Origin: JBECKS01 sp964557005 | GTDB lineage: Bacteria; Pseudomonadota; Gammaproteobacteria; Pseudomonadales; JBECKS01 | Reading direction: 5' to 3' | Length of the DNA stretch: 64,000 nucleotides | Assembly (NCBI GenBank): GCA_964557005.1 | Contig: CAZKYI010000001.1 | Span: 434,001 to 498,000 of the forward strand | Shown: positions 18,146 through 29,955 of the stretch, one piece after another | Numbering within the stretch: position 1 is the stretch's first letter | How the letters are laid out: the number at the start of each line of letters is the position of its first letter | Made by a program: the position numbers and the translations under genes | The notes under the pieces: model-generated | Told to the model about the DNA's origin: nothing | What the model saw: the letters and a program-made list of their open reading frames with translations, nothing else | Database searches by the model: none

Positions 18146-18502
18146 TTAACCCTCAAGAATTTGCAATACGTTTTCGGGTGGACGACCAAGTGCAGCCTTG
18201 CCGTTGGCAATCACAATCGGGCGCTCGATCAATTTGGGATAACGAATCATCGCGTTAATCAGTTGTTCGTTGGTGAGGTTTTCATCGTCCAGATGATTCA
18301 CTCGATAATCATCTTCATTGGTACGCATCAATTCACGTGGCTGGAGCTTGAGCATCGCGAGAATGCTTTTCAGTTCATCGGCTTCGGGTACATTTTCGAG
18401 ATAGAGTTTGACTTGCGGTTTCAAGCCTCGGTCTTCAAGAATTTCGAGGGTTTGACGGGATTTGGAACACTGCGGGTTGTGATAAATAGTCAATTGCGAC
18501 AT
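18146..18502 (-). CDS. arsC: ArsC-family arsenate reductase (glutaredoxin type)
   Basis: 118 residues with the thioredoxin-like ArsC fold. The catalytic Cys lies in IYHNPQCSKSRQTLEIL; the C-terminal IERPIVI-NGKAALGRPPE is the usual family signature. In core genomic settings such as this, beside DUF2069, the protein may reduce arsenate or have another thiol role. No ars operon is present. Confidence 0.88.
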   Translation of the reverse strand: MSQLTIYHNPQCSKSRQTLEILEDRGLKPQVKLYLENVPEADELKSILAMLKLQPRELMRTNEDDYRVNHLDDENLTNEQLINAMIRYPKLIERPIVIANGKAALGRPPENVLQILEG

Positions 18503-18646
18503 GTTTACCTCTAATGGATTTCACGAATTCAAATCACATCCCTATGAGTGGTGCGCATTCTAATCAAATCGTTCTAATCCACAAGGGTCTGAAGTAAAAT
18601 GCACTGCCTTCCAGTGACTGACAAACCTGCCCGATGTGAGATTTCC

Positions 18647-20161
18647 ATGACCCTAATTAAAGAAGACGATCTTGTTCAAAGCGTTGCCGATGCACTGCAA
18701 TATATTTCCTACTATCACCCCGTTGATTTTATTCACGCCGTTAATGCGGCTTATGAAAAAGAGGCATCTGCTTCTGCCAAAGATGCTTTGGCGCAGATTC
18801 TGATTAACTCGCGTATGTGCGCTGAAGGAAAGCGCCCCATTTGTCAGGATACCGGCATTGTGACGGTGTTTATCAAGGTGGGCATGAATGTGCAGTGGCA
18901 GGCGAAACACAGCTTGAATGACATGATTAACGAAGGTGTGCGACGCGCCTATTTGCTGCCCGACAACGTGCTGCGTGCTTCCATTCTTGCCGACCCTGCC
19001 GGTGCGCGCAAGAACACCAAAGACAACACGCCCGCCGTGATTCATACCGAAATTGTCGCGGGTGATACGGTGGATATTATCGTCGCTGCCAAAGGCGGTG
19101 GTTCTGAAAACAAGAGCAAGCTGGCGATGCTGAATCCGAGTGACAGCATTGTCGATTGGGTGGTGAAAACGGTGCCGACGATGGGTGCGGGCTGGTGCCC
19201 CCCCGGTGTGCTGGGTATCGGCATTGGTGGTACCGCTGAAAAAGCCTGTGTACTGGCGAAAGAAGCGCTGATGGAGCACATTGATATTCAGGAACTCATT
19301 GCCAAAGGTGCGAGTAATCGTCTTGAAGAATTGCGTCTTGAGATTTATGACAAGGTGAATGCACTCGGTATTGGTGCTCAGGGTTTGGGCGGTTTAACCA
19401 CGGTGCTCGATGTCAAAATCAGGGATTACCCAACTCATGCGGCTTCCTTGCCTGTCGCGATGATTCCCAACTGTGCGGCAACGCGCCATGTGCATTTTGT
19501 GCTTGATGGCAGCGGAGTGGCGAATTTGACACCACCCAGTCTTGCGGATTGGCCGGAAATTACTCGTGAAGCCAACCCCAACACCAGACGCGTGAATCTC
19601 GATACCATCACACCCGCAGAAGTGGCTTCATGGAAGCCGGGCGATACCTTGTTGCTTTCAGGCAAGATGCTCACAGGGCGCGATGCTGCGCATAAAAAAA
19701 TTGCTGACTTGTTTGCCAAAGGCGAAAGCTTGCCCGCAGGGGTGGATTTCAAAAATCGCTTTATCTACTACGTGGGGCCGGTAGACCCGATAGCGGGTGA
19801 AGTGGTGGGGCCAGCAGGCCCGACAACGGCAACCCGCATGGACAAGTTCACTGAAATGATGCTCGATAAAACAGGCTTGTTGGGCATGATTGGCAAGGCA
19901 GAGCGTGGCCCAACAGGGATTGAGGCGATTAAAAAACACAAGGCGGTTTATTTGATGGCAGTAGGTGGTGCTGCCTTTCTGGTTTCAAAAGCGATTCGTA
20001 AATCACGCATTATTGCGTTTGAAGAATTGGGTATGGAAGCAATTCACGAATTTGAAGTGGAAGATATGCCAGTCACTGTAGCGGTCGACTCTACAGGTGA
20101 GTCGGTTCACGAGACCGGGCCGGTTATCTGGAAGGCTAGAATTGCGAGTGGGAAGGTTTAA
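18647..20161 (+). CDS. Class I (iron-sulfur) fumarate hydratase
   Basis: 504 residues from the ATG at 18647, which follows GTGAGA. The longer frame to 18599 has no support. It is a one-chain class I fumarase combining alpha and beta domains. The N-terminal part has RPICQDTGIVTVF, whose Cys is a cluster ligand, and AKGGGSENKSK-AML. The C-terminal part has LLSGKMLTGRDAAHKK and YYVGPVDP--GEVVGPAGPTTATRMD. It interconverts fumarate and malate in the TCA cycle using an oxygen-sensitive [4Fe-4S] cluster. It stands alone, divergent from arsC. Confidence 0.92.
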   Translation: MTLIKEDDLVQSVADALQYISYYHPVDFIHAVNAAYEKEASASAKDALAQILINSRMCAEGKRPICQDTGIVTVFIKVGMNVQWQAKHSLNDMINEGVRRAYLLPDNVLRASILADPAGARKNTKDNTPAVIHTEIVAGDTVDIIVAAKGGGSENKSKLAMLNPSDSIVDWVVKTVPTMGAGWCPPGVLGIGIGGTAEKACVLAKEALMEHIDIQELIAKGASNRLEELRLEIYDKVNALGIGAQGLGGLTTVLDVKIRDYPTHAASLPVAMIPNCAATRHVHFVLDGSGVANLTPPSLADWPEITREANPNTRRVNLDTITPAEVASWKPGDTLLLSGKMLTGRDAAHKKIADLFAKGESLPAGVDFKNRFIYYVGPVDPIAGEVVGPAGPTTATRMDKFTEMMLDKTGLLGMIGKAERGPTGIEAIKKHKAVYLMAVGGAAFLVSKAIRKSRIIAFEELGMEAIHEFEVEDMPVTVAVDSTGESVHETGPVIWKARIASGKV

Positions 20162-20209
20162 TTAAAAGTGGCAGCGATTTCATTTCTACAAAATTGTTAG
20201 ATTTGGTCA

Positions 20210-20255
20210 TTATTCCCCTCCTTTGGAGGGGTGCCCGCAAGGACGGGGTGGTCTT
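20210..20255. repeat. REP-like palindromic element
   Basis: The hairpin CCCCTCCTTTGGAGGGG (20215-20231) is directly followed by GCCCGCAAGGACGGGG, which can form a second imperfect GC-rich hairpin. It sits between the convergent fumarase and DUF3108 genes. Such paired GC hairpins behave as REP-type repeats or transcript ends. I see only one copy in this window, so its repeat nature is inferred from form. Confidence 0.45.
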
Positions 20256-20283
20256 CCAAAAATACCTACGACAATTAGCTATG

Positions 20284-21018
20284 CTAATCTGGTACAGCCC
20301 CTTCTTTTATATCAAAGTCAATAGATTTGATTTTGAGATTGGCTGTGACCAGCTTGCCTTCCTTGTGTTTCATTCTCACCATCAGGTAATTTAATTCCGG
20401 TGCAATCCAGTAAATGGTTTCGTGTTTATCTGATTCGTATACACGTTCAAGCACCAGCGTTTCAACCTTGCCCAGTGGAGTCCTGAGCGTTTCCTTGTGA
20501 GAAAATCTGAACACGTAGTGTTCAATACCGGTTGCATAGGCTATTTCATACTGTGGGTTGAGATTTCCCTGTTTCAAATCGCATTGCAGCTTGAACAGAT
20601 AGGCAAGTGCATCACTAACATTCGGTTTAACAGGATAGTTGAATTTTCCTTTTCGGGTATTGCTAAAAGCAGTTTGGCTTTCCCTGTCGATATGAATATC
20701 GAAGGCTTCTGTATGGCCAAAACCCTCAAAGGTAAACTGGTAACTTTCAGTTTGCAGTAAACAGGGTTCAAGCGGATTCCAGACAAACGCGGATTTTTCG
20801 TGATAGTTGATTACCCAGTTTTCAGAATGAAGCTCAAACAAATATTGATTTTCAAGCTTCCTGAGTTTTATTTCCGCCTTCAAACCGACAGGAATTCCAT
20901 TCAGAGAAACCTTGTATTCCAGATCGAAGGGTTTTGTTGTATCCAGTGTTTCGTGTGCAAATATATCTTGTACGAAAAGGATGCAAATGAAGCATGTAAT
21001 CAGATGATTGTTTTTCAT
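20284..21018 (-). CDS. DUF3108-domain secreted protein
   Basis: I place the start at the ATG at 21018, 4 bp after the aacS stop. The frame extends back to 21132, but that part overlaps aacS and shows no signal sequence. The 244-residue product has a signal peptide (MKNNHLITCFICILF, cleavage near FAHE). A beta-rich DUF3108 domain follows: Y-VSLNGIPVGLKAEIKL, DALAYLFKLQCDL and PLGKVETLVLERV. A second DUF3108 gene lies at 35226-35972. Function unknown. It is the last gene of the leucine-degradation operon by position, probably a hitch-hiker rather than an enzyme. Confidence 0.75.
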   Translation of the reverse strand: MKNNHLITCFICILFVQDIFAHETLDTTKPFDLEYKVSLNGIPVGLKAEIKLRKLENQYLFELHSENWVINYHEKSAFVWNPLEPCLLQTESYQFTFEGFGHTEAFDIHIDRESQTAFSNTRKGKFNYPVKPNVSDALAYLFKLQCDLKQGNLNPQYEIAYATGIEHYVFRFSHKETLRTPLGKVETLVLERVYESDKHETIYWIAPELNYLMVRMKHKEGKLVTANLKIKSIDFDIKEGAVPD

Positions 21019-21022
21019 TTTT

Positions 21023-22988
<1,966 letters not shown>

Positions 22989-22996
<8 letters not shown>

Positions 22997-24995
22997 GCTT
23001 GTCTACTGTTGCCAGACGAAACAGTAATTGATCAGCAGTCACCTGATCACCATCGGCAATCGTTACTTGTTCAATAATACCGTTGTCTCGTGCCTTGATG
23101 ATGTGTTCCATTTTCATGGCTTCCAGCACTGCAAGTGCCTGATGAGCTTCGACAGCATCCCCCTGTTTTACATGTACCGAAACCACCTTGCCGTTTAGAG
23201 GTGCAAGATAATCCAGATTACTACTTTGTTTGCCAAGCACCTTGCCAGTTTCTGTATTGCAGAAAGTGTAGAGCGCATGCTGTTCAGTGAAGGCAAGCAA
23301 TAATTGTGCAATGGCGTTTTGATTTTTCAGCGCGTGATAATGCAACAAACCTGCTGTGTGATGATGAGAAAATTTTGCAACGATGCTGTTGTTATGGATT
23401 TCGAGTACTTCAAATTGGTCAATATCAAATACAGGCAGTAATTGCGTTTCTTGTATCTGGTTGGCCTGTTTAATCAGGAAATGATGTTCATGGTTTGAAA
23501 AAATACGCCAGTAATCTGCGCTGTACCAAGGAGAGTGTGCCTGATTGTTAGCGTGCGCCTTGTGGTGTTCCAGCGTTTTTTGTGCGAGCAGGAACAGGTT
23601 TTTTGCCAAACAGAAATCTGATTCAGTGGCAGCATTGATTCCACAAAGTTCAGTCTGGTTTTGTTCAATCAATCGGGTTGAAACTTTCTCTTCGATGAAA
23701 GCTTTGTGTTGCAGGGTTTTGCGTAAGAAATCGCGATTATTGTCTATGCCCAGCAGGCAGCAGTGTGCGAGTGCCTTATCGAGCGCCTGAATTGCTTGCT
23801 CACGCGTTTCTGACCAACAGCTAACCTTGGCAATCATGGGATCATAAAGGCTGGTGATTTCCATGTTGCTTTTCAGCGCATGATCAATGCGTAGTGCAGA
23901 AGTTTGTTTGGGGAATAAAAAAGTTTTCAACAAACCACTGGCAGGTAAAAAGTTGTTGTGACATTGCTCTGCATAAAGACGCGCTTCAATGGCATGACCC
24001 TGCGCCTGTATGTCGCCTTGCTTTAACTTGAGTGGCTTGCCTTCTGCAATCAGGATTTGTTGTTCAACAATATCAATGCCAGTAATTTGCTCGCTCACAG
24101 CATGTTCTACCTGCAAGCGCGTGTTCATTTCCATGAGATAAAATTGTTCATTTTCATCGACCAGAAATTCGAGTGTTGCTGCACTGCGATAGCGAATGAG
24201 TTGGCAAAGGCGCAGTGCACAGTCATACATGGCTTGCCGTGTTTGCGCTTTTAAACCAAAGGCGGGTGCTTCCTCGATAATTTTTTGATGTCGTCTTTGC
24301 AGCGAGCAATCGCGATCAAATAAATGGATAACATTTCCATGACTGTCTGCCAGTATCTGTACTTCGACATGGCGTGCCTGTTCAAAGTAACGCTCAATTA
24401 AAAGTGTGTCGTCATTAAAGGCTTTGAGTGCTTCACGTTTGGCGCTGTAAAAAGCTTCTTCCAGTGTTTCAGGGCTTTGAACCAGTTTCATGCCTTTTCC
24501 GCCACCACCCGCACTGGCTTTGACGAGCAAGGGGTAGCCTGTTTTTTCAGCCGCTACTTTAAATGTTTCAAAATTTTGTTCGAGATTCTCTTCACCTGGA
24601 ATCACAGGAATATGATGCTGTTTGCAAAAAGCTTTTGCAGCGGCTTTGTCACCCATCAATTCGATTGTATCCGCAGCAGGGCCAATAAAAATCAAGCCCG
24701 CTTGCTCACAGGCACGTGCAAAGTGTGCATTTTCAGCGAGAAAACCATAACCCGGGTGTATCGCCTGACAAGCATGTTGCTGTGCGATGGCAATGATGAG
24801 CGGGATATTCAAATAACTTTCTGAAGGGACATCTGAATTGAGCGCATGTGAAAAATCTGCATCACTCACATGTAAGCCGTGCTTGTCTGCATTGGAATAA
24901 ATAGCCACGCATTGAATGTCCAGCGTGTGCGCAGTGCGTATGATTCTGCGTGCGATTTCTCCACGATTGGCGATGAGTATTTTTTTAATGGTCAT
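22989..24995 (-). CDS. liuD: 3-Methylcrotonyl-CoA carboxylase, biotin-containing alpha subunit
   Basis: 668 residues from the ATG at 24995, which has CAGAG upstream; a GTG at 25001 is the alternative. Order: biotin carboxylase N-domain (KKILIANRGEIARRI), ATP-grasp with KASAGGGGKGMK and the LIERYFEQARHVEVQI block, then MEMNTRLQVEHAVSEQITG. It ends in a biotinyl domain with the biotinylation motif EAMKMEH near residue 630. The partner beta subunit is encoded immediately upstream, which specifies methylcrotonyl-CoA rather than acetyl- or propionyl-CoA carboxylase. It catalyses the ATP-dependent carboxylation of leucine-derived methylcrotonyl-CoA. Confidence 0.93.
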
Positions 24996-25006
24996 AGGCA
25001 CTCTGG

Positions 25007-26632
25007 TTACATGCGAAATACAGCAAATTCATCGCGATGTTCATTTTTTATATCATTTGAATTCTTTGAGCATACTGCCAGCGTTAAAGCGAGTACCTTG
25101 CGTGTATCTTTCGGGTCGATAATGCCATCGTCCCAAAGTCTTGCGCTGGCGTAGTAGGGGTGACTTTGGGTTTCAAACTGGTCGGTGATATTTTTTTTGA
25201 ATTGGAGTTCTTCCTGTTCAGACCAGATTTCATGGTTAAGTGTCATGCCTTCTTTTTTGACTTGCGCAAGTACATTAGCTGCCTGTTGCCCGCCCATGAT
25301 TGAAACTCTTGAATTGGGCCAGCTAAACAAAAAACGTGGATCATAACCACGACCACACATGCCGTAATTTCCTGCACCAAAGCTTCCCCCGACTAACACG
25401 GTAATACGTGGAACCTTTGCGCAGGCAACCGCATTCACCAGTTTGGCGCCATGTTTTGCAATGCCTTCATTTTCATATTTTTTACCCACCATGAAACCGC
25501 TGATGTTTTGTAAAAAAACCAGAGGGATATTTCGCTTGTTACATAGTTGAATAAAATGCGCACCTTTGAGTGCAGATTCAGAAAACAAGATGCCATCGTT
25601 AGCGAGTATGCCGACAGGATAGCCGTGAATTTGCGTAAAACCACACACCAGTGTTGCACCATAAGCTGCCTTGAATTCATGGAATTCAGAACCATCGACA
25701 ATGCGTGCAATCACTTCTTTTGCAGGAAAACTCTGGGTGAGTTGTTCAGGAATGATGCCGTAGAGTTCTTCAATGTCGTATAGCGGTTCTTGAAAAGGCT
25801 TCGCAACAGCAGAAGGAAACAAGGTTTCGTTGTAACTGTTTTTGACACAGGCGCGTGCAAGCATGAGCGCTTCGACATCATCTTGTGCCTTATAATCACA
25901 TACACCAGATACCTCGCTGTGTACTCTGGCTCCGCCTAATTCCTCTGCACTGACTTGTTCGCCAGTCGCCGCTTTTACCAGTGGTGGGCCACCCAGAAAA
26001 ATGGTGCCTGTACCTTCAACAATAATCGATTCATCTGCCATGGCAGGAATGTAGGCACCGCCTGCGGTACAAGAGCCCATCACCACAGCAATCTGTGTAA
26101 TGCCCTGTGCCGACATGCGCGCTTCATTAAAAAAAATTCGGCCAAAGTGATGTTGGTCGGCAAAAATTTCATCCTGCGAAGGGAGATGCCCGCCACCGGA
26201 ATCGACCAGATAAATACAAGGCAGTTTGTTTTCCTCTGCAATGGTCTGTGCGCGTAAATGCTTTTTAACAGTGAGTGGGAAATAGGTTCCACCTTTGACA
26301 CAGGCATCGTTGGCGACAATCATGCACAGCTGTTGATTCACTTTTCCAATGCCGCAGACAATACCCGCCGCTGGCACTTCATTGTTATACAGTTGGTAGG
26401 CAGCCATTGGGCTGAGTTCCAGAAAAGGTGAGCCTTCGTCGAGCAGATGGCGAATGCGCTCGCGCACCAGCAACTTATGGCGTTTTTTGTGTTTGGCTTT
26501 GGCAGATTCGCTCCCGCCTTGCTGAATTTTTTGAACTTTGCTTTTAAGGTCTTCCACCAGGGCAAGCGTGTGTTTGAAACGTGCCTGAAAAGTTTCGCTG
26601 TTTTTTGAGATTTGGGACTGAATCACACTCAT
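25007..26632 (-). CDS. liuB: 3-Methylcrotonyl-CoA carboxylase, carboxyltransferase beta subunit
   Basis: 541 residues, a full-length carboxyltransferase. Seen: KLLVRERIRHLLDEGSPFLELSP, LPCIYLVDSGGGHLPSQDE, the MGSCTAGGAYIPAMADE acyl-CoA site and VLVGGSFGAGNYGMCGRGYDPRF. It transfers CO2 from biotin on LiuD to methylcrotonyl-CoA. It begins 18 bp behind liuA and ends close to the liuD start. Confidence 0.95.
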   Translation of the reverse strand: MSVIQSQISKNSETFQARFKHTLALVEDLKSKVQKIQQGGSESAKAKHKKRHKLLVRERIRHLLDEGSPFLELSPMAAYQLYNNEVPAAGIVCGIGKVNQQLCMIVANDACVKGGTYFPLTVKKHLRAQTIAEENKLPCIYLVDSGGGHLPSQDEIFADQHHFGRIFFNEARMSAQGITQIAVVMGSCTAGGAYIPAMADESIIVEGTGTIFLGGPPLVKAATGEQVSAEELGGARVHSEVSGVCDYKAQDDVEALMLARACVKNSYNETLFPSAVAKPFQEPLYDIEELYGIIPEQLTQSFPAKEVIARIVDGSEFHEFKAAYGATLVCGFTQIHGYPVGILANDGILFSESALKGAHFIQLCNKRNIPLVFLQNISGFMVGKKYENEGIAKHGAKLVNAVACAKVPRITVLVGGSFGAGNYGMCGRGYDPRFLFSWPNSRVSIMGGQQAANVLAQVKKEGMTLNHEIWSEQEELQFKKNITDQFETQSHPYYASARLWDDGIIDPKDTRKVLALTLAVCSKNSNDIKNEHRDEFAVFRM

Positions 26633-26650
26633 GGCTTGCTCACATTGGTT

Positions 26651-27829
26651 TCAGCAGGTTTCATTAAATAATTCGCGTCCAATTAACATACGGCGGATTT
26701 CAGAAGTACCTGCACCAATTTCATAAAGTTTGGCATCGCGTAGAAAACGGCCGGTAGGGAAATCATTGATATAACCATTACCCCCAAGGGTCTGAATCGC
26801 TTCCAGTGCAAGTTTGGTTGCATTTTCAGCGAGGTACAAAATCACACCGGCAGAATCCTTGCGCGTGGTTTCTCCCCGATCACAGGCAGAGGCAACCGCA
26901 TATAAATACGCACGTGATGCGTTGGCTATCGTGTACATATCGGCCAGTTTGCCTTGCATAAGCTGGAACTCGCCAATGCTTTGGCCGAATTGTTTGCGCT
27001 CATGTAAGTAGGGCAGCACGGTATCGAGGCAGGCTTGCATGACACCCATTGGACCGCCCGAGAGCACCACACGCTCATAATCGAGTCCGCTCATTAACAC
27101 TTTCACACCTTCGCCTTCCTGACCCAGAATGTTTTCGGCAGGTACAGGGCAATCCTGAAATACCAGCTCGCAGGTATTGGAGCCGCGCATGCCGAGCTTG
27201 TCGAGTTTGGGTGAACGCGAGAAGCCTTCAAAATCCCGTTCAACGATAAACGCTGTTATGCCTTTTGAACCCGCTTGCGGGTCGGTTTTGGCGTAGATGA
27301 CATAGGTATGCGCGTCAGGCCCATTGGTAATCCACATTTTGGTGCCATTGAGCAAATAATAATCTCCTTGTTTTCTGGCATGGAGTTTCATGCTCACCAC
27401 GTCAGACCCCGCATTGGCTTCACTCATGGCCAGTGCGCCGATGTGTTCCCCGCTTACCAGTTTGGGCAGATAGCGTGACTTTTGCATTTCATTGCCATTG
27501 AGGCTGATTTGATTGACACACAGATTTGAATGCGCGCCGTAGCTCAAGCCGATGGAAGCTGATGCACGGCTGATTTCTTCCATCACGATAGTGTGTGCCA
27601 GATAGCCCATATTCACGCCGCCATAGCATTCATCGACAGTGATGCCGAGTACACCCAGTTCACCCATTTTCTGCCACAGAGGTAAAGGAAAAGCGTTGTC
27701 CCTGTCGATTTTATCGGCAAGCGGGGCAATCTCATGCTGTGCAAACTGAAAAGCAGTTTCACGCAGCATTTTTATTTCATCACTCAAGGGAAATTGCAGT
27801 CTGGTGTAGGAGGGAATGGTATGAGACAT
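26651..27829 (-). CDS. liuA: Isovaleryl-CoA dehydrogenase
   Basis: 392 residues, an FAD-dependent acyl-CoA dehydrogenase. It has LAMSEANAGSDVVSMKLHA, KMWITNGPDAH-YVIYAKTD and GLDYERVVLSGGPMGVMQA, whose Glu corresponds to the catalytic base position of isovaleryl-CoA dehydrogenases. It ends with IQTLGGNGYINDFPTGR--RDAKLYEIGAGTSEIRR. The reaction is isovaleryl-CoA to methylcrotonyl-CoA, step one of the liu pathway. It is the first gene of the operon; AGAGAA precedes its ATG. Confidence 0.95.
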   Translation of the reverse strand: MSHTIPSYTRLQFPLSDEIKMLRETAFQFAQHEIAPLADKIDRDNAFPLPLWQKMGELGVLGITVDECYGGVNMGYLAHTIVMEEISRASASIGLSYGAHSNLCVNQISLNGNEMQKSRYLPKLVSGEHIGALAMSEANAGSDVVSMKLHARKQGDYYLLNGTKMWITNGPDAHTYVIYAKTDPQAGSKGITAFIVERDFEGFSRSPKLDKLGMRGSNTCELVFQDCPVPAENILGQEGEGVKVLMSGLDYERVVLSGGPMGVMQACLDTVLPYLHERKQFGQSIGEFQLMQGKLADMYTIANASRAYLYAVASACDRGETTRKDSAGVILYLAENATKLALEAIQTLGGNGYINDFPTGRFLRDAKLYEIGAGTSEIRRMLIGRELFNETC

Positions 27830-27892
27830 AAAGATTCTCTTGGATTTTATTTTTGTTTTTCAATAGCTTGCAGCAGCTTTGAGCGCTGCGTC

Positions 27893-27921
27893 ACTTTAGT
27901 TTACGTAAACCTAAAGGTCAA
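27893..27921 (-). promoter_or_regulatory. Promoter of the leucine-degradation operon with an operator dyad in the spacer
   Basis: On the minus strand TTGACC (27916-27921) and TAAAGT (27893-27898) are separated by 17 bp. The perfect dyad GTTTACGTAAAC (27899-27910) fills most of the spacer. A dyad between -35 and -10 is the usual placement for MerR-family activators, and the liu operons of proteobacteria are controlled by the MerR-type LiuR. The regulator gene is not in the window, so LiuR control is inference. Confidence 0.6.
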
Positions 27922-28070
27922 TTTGTGACGGGTAATTTATTGCCGAAGCCCGTCTCGCTTAGCGTAGAGATTTGGTTATAATGATTGCCGTTGCAAGCCT
28001 TGCATAAACAAGAATAAAAACATTAAACATAAATAATAAGAACACAGAGCAGATACAGGAGCTGTATTTC

Positions 28071-29471
28071 ATGGGGATTTTAAGCCGATTCAATAGCCAT
28101 TTGCGTGTGATATGCAGTGTATTCATGGTGTCTCTGGTAACACCTGTGTGGGCAGATGAACCGACCACCAGTGAAGGTTACTATTTACAAGGCAAGGTCG
28201 CTTTTGAAGCGAAAATGTATGAATACTCCCAGTCTTTTTTTGAACAATCGCTGGAACTGGATCGTTCCAATTATCCAGCCATGCTCTATCTGGCCAAGGT
28301 GTTTTTCTATACAGGCAAAAATGCGCAAGCGAGAAAACAGGCGGAGGCACTGGTTTCCTCATTTTATCCTGCCAGAGATTTGAAAATCGAAACCTTTCAG
28401 TTGTTACGCGATATTGAAAACAAGGAAGACAATCCCTGGCTCGCACTTTCCTATGCGCATGCTGCATCAAGCTTGAGCACCAATGTGAATATCAGCCATA
28501 TCGTTGATGATCAAATGAACACGCTGAATTTTGATTTTCTGGATTATCCCGATTTTGGCGCAGATGCAGACGGTGTAATGACAAGCCCGACTTTGAGTTT
28601 TGCTGATGGTGTTTTCAGGGAGCTGGACAGCAAGATTGCCTATCGTCAGGTGTCCTATTCTGTGCGTAGTTTGAATAACACAAAATTTGTTGTGCTGGCC
28701 GGTTTTGATGAAAGGAAACGGTTTACAAAACTGTTGCTCATCAGAATCAAGCCAGGTTTAAAACCCAAGCTGGAAGAAGTTGCGATTCAAGGACGTAGGC
28801 GTGGCGGTATTCAGGGTGCAGATGATTTGTATTTGAAAATCATGGATTGGAATTTTGATGGTTATCCTGACCTGGTTGTCAGAGTCAGCCCCAAGCGTAC
28901 CGCCAACAAGCAGGCATTTTTGTTATTTAATCCAAGAAATGAGCAGTTCGAGTTGAATGAAGCATTGTCGAGATTGGATAACCCGATTCTTGATTTAAAA
29001 ACCAAAGCGGTGATTGAAGAAGAATGCACCAAAGGCAAAGATGCAATGTGCATGCGCAAGCGCTATAAATTATTTGCAGGGGAATATGCGCTGGCACAAT
29101 TTGAAAAGAATCGTTGTCAGGAAACCTGTATTTACACCAAGGCCGAGATTGAAGTGTCTTCGTTAAAAAGCAAGCAACATATGTATCTGGTGAATACCAT
29201 TGAAACGCAATATGAACAGTTGAAGAGCAAATTCAGTTCATCGGCTGCTGCGCATACCATTATTACCCGCAGAGAACTAAAAGCTTTTTACACGCCAAAC
29301 TATGATGTGGATAGAAGTGAACGTCCGATTATGACGCTTGATCTGGATGGTTCCTGGGAATTTCCTGCCAGCTATGTGAAGGATTGGGTAAATAACTATT
29401 TCAGCCGTCAGCCTCTGGATGGTGGTTTGACCGAAACTGTTTCACAAACCCAGCGCAGCGTTATTTATTAG
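28071..29471 (+). CDS. Secreted TPR-repeat protein of unknown function
   Basis: 466 residues. CAGGAG precedes the ATG. A signal peptide (cleavage near VWA-D) is followed by two to three TPR-like units (about 28-120), for example GYYLQGKVAFEAKMYEYSQSFFEQSL. The remaining ~340 residues contain a segment like the calcium-binding FG-GAP/VCBS style (DWNFDGYPDLVVRV, about residue 262) and four cysteines in the C-terminal half (EECTKGKDAMC, RCQETC). I do not recognise a family. It stands alone between liuA and lspA and overlaps the lspA end by 11 bp in convergent orientation. Confidence 0.7.
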   Translation: MGILSRFNSHLRVICSVFMVSLVTPVWADEPTTSEGYYLQGKVAFEAKMYEYSQSFFEQSLELDRSNYPAMLYLAKVFFYTGKNAQARKQAEALVSSFYPARDLKIETFQLLRDIENKEDNPWLALSYAHAASSLSTNVNISHIVDDQMNTLNFDFLDYPDFGADADGVMTSPTLSFADGVFRELDSKIAYRQVSYSVRSLNNTKFVVLAGFDERKRFTKLLLIRIKPGLKPKLEEVAIQGRRRGGIQGADDLYLKIMDWNFDGYPDLVVRVSPKRTANKQAFLLFNPRNEQFELNEALSRLDNPILDLKTKAVIEEECTKGKDAMCMRKRYKLFAGEYALAQFEKNRCQETCIYTKAEIEVSSLKSKQHMYLVNTIETQYEQLKSKFSSSAAAHTIITRRELKAFYTPNYDVDRSERPIMTLDLDGSWEFPASYVKDWVNNYFSRQPLDGGLTETVSQTQRSVIY

Positions 29472-29955
29472 TCGAAGTATCTTTTCGTCTGATTTCCCAA
29501 AACGATAATGCAATCATTGGCCATACGCCGACGTGAATCAACACGTCGGCTGTGTTGAAAATATAATGCCAATACGGAATGCCCTGTACGTTGAAGTAAT
29601 CAATGACACTGCCATAAATCAAACGGTCAGCGATATTGCTGCTTCCTGCACCGACAATAATTCCAAAACAAATGAATTCATAATTGCGAATATGTTTGCT
29701 GCGAAATAAATACACACACAGTGCAGCAAGAATCGCGATACTCACAGCGGCAAATATCCAGCCATGTCCCTGAAAGCTTCCGAAAATTCCACCATGATTT
29801 CTGACATGCGTGAGATAAAGAAAGGAAGTGAGCTCCATGCTTTCACCAATTTCAAGTGCATTGTGAACAAGGTAGCCACTGATTTGTGAGAGTACAAAAC
29901 AGGCCAAAGCGACAATAAAAAAAAGCACTTTGTAATGCCGGGGTGCGAGTTTCAT
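29461..29955 (-). CDS. lspA: Lipoprotein signal peptidase-like protein (LspA family)
   Basis: 164 residues with four membrane helices (about 8-28, 63-84, 94-113, 130-152). The two catalytic aspartates of signal peptidase II are present: SNIADRLIYGSVIDYF and FNTADVLIHVGV. The usual N-terminal D-x-x-TK motif is replaced by LSQISGY, and the V-N-GAAF loop by HVRNHGGIFG, so this is a divergent member, perhaps a paralogue of the housekeeping LspA. It abuts the stop of the DUF349 gene and is not next to ileS, the usual partner. Confidence 0.75.
   Translation of the reverse strand: MKLAPRHYKVLFFIVALACFVLSQISGYLVHNALEIGESMELTSFLYLTHVRNHGGIFGSFQGHGWIFAAVSIAILAALCVYLFRSKHIRNYEFICFGIIVGAGSSNIADRLIYGSVIDYFNVQGIPYWHYIFNTADVLIHVGVWPMIALSFWEIRRKDTSTNK

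Noticed and set aside
27977..27982. TATAAT that could be the -10 box of the TPR-protein gene at 28071
   Set aside because: No acceptable -35 hexamer lies 16-18 bp upstream, so I do not call a promoter from it.
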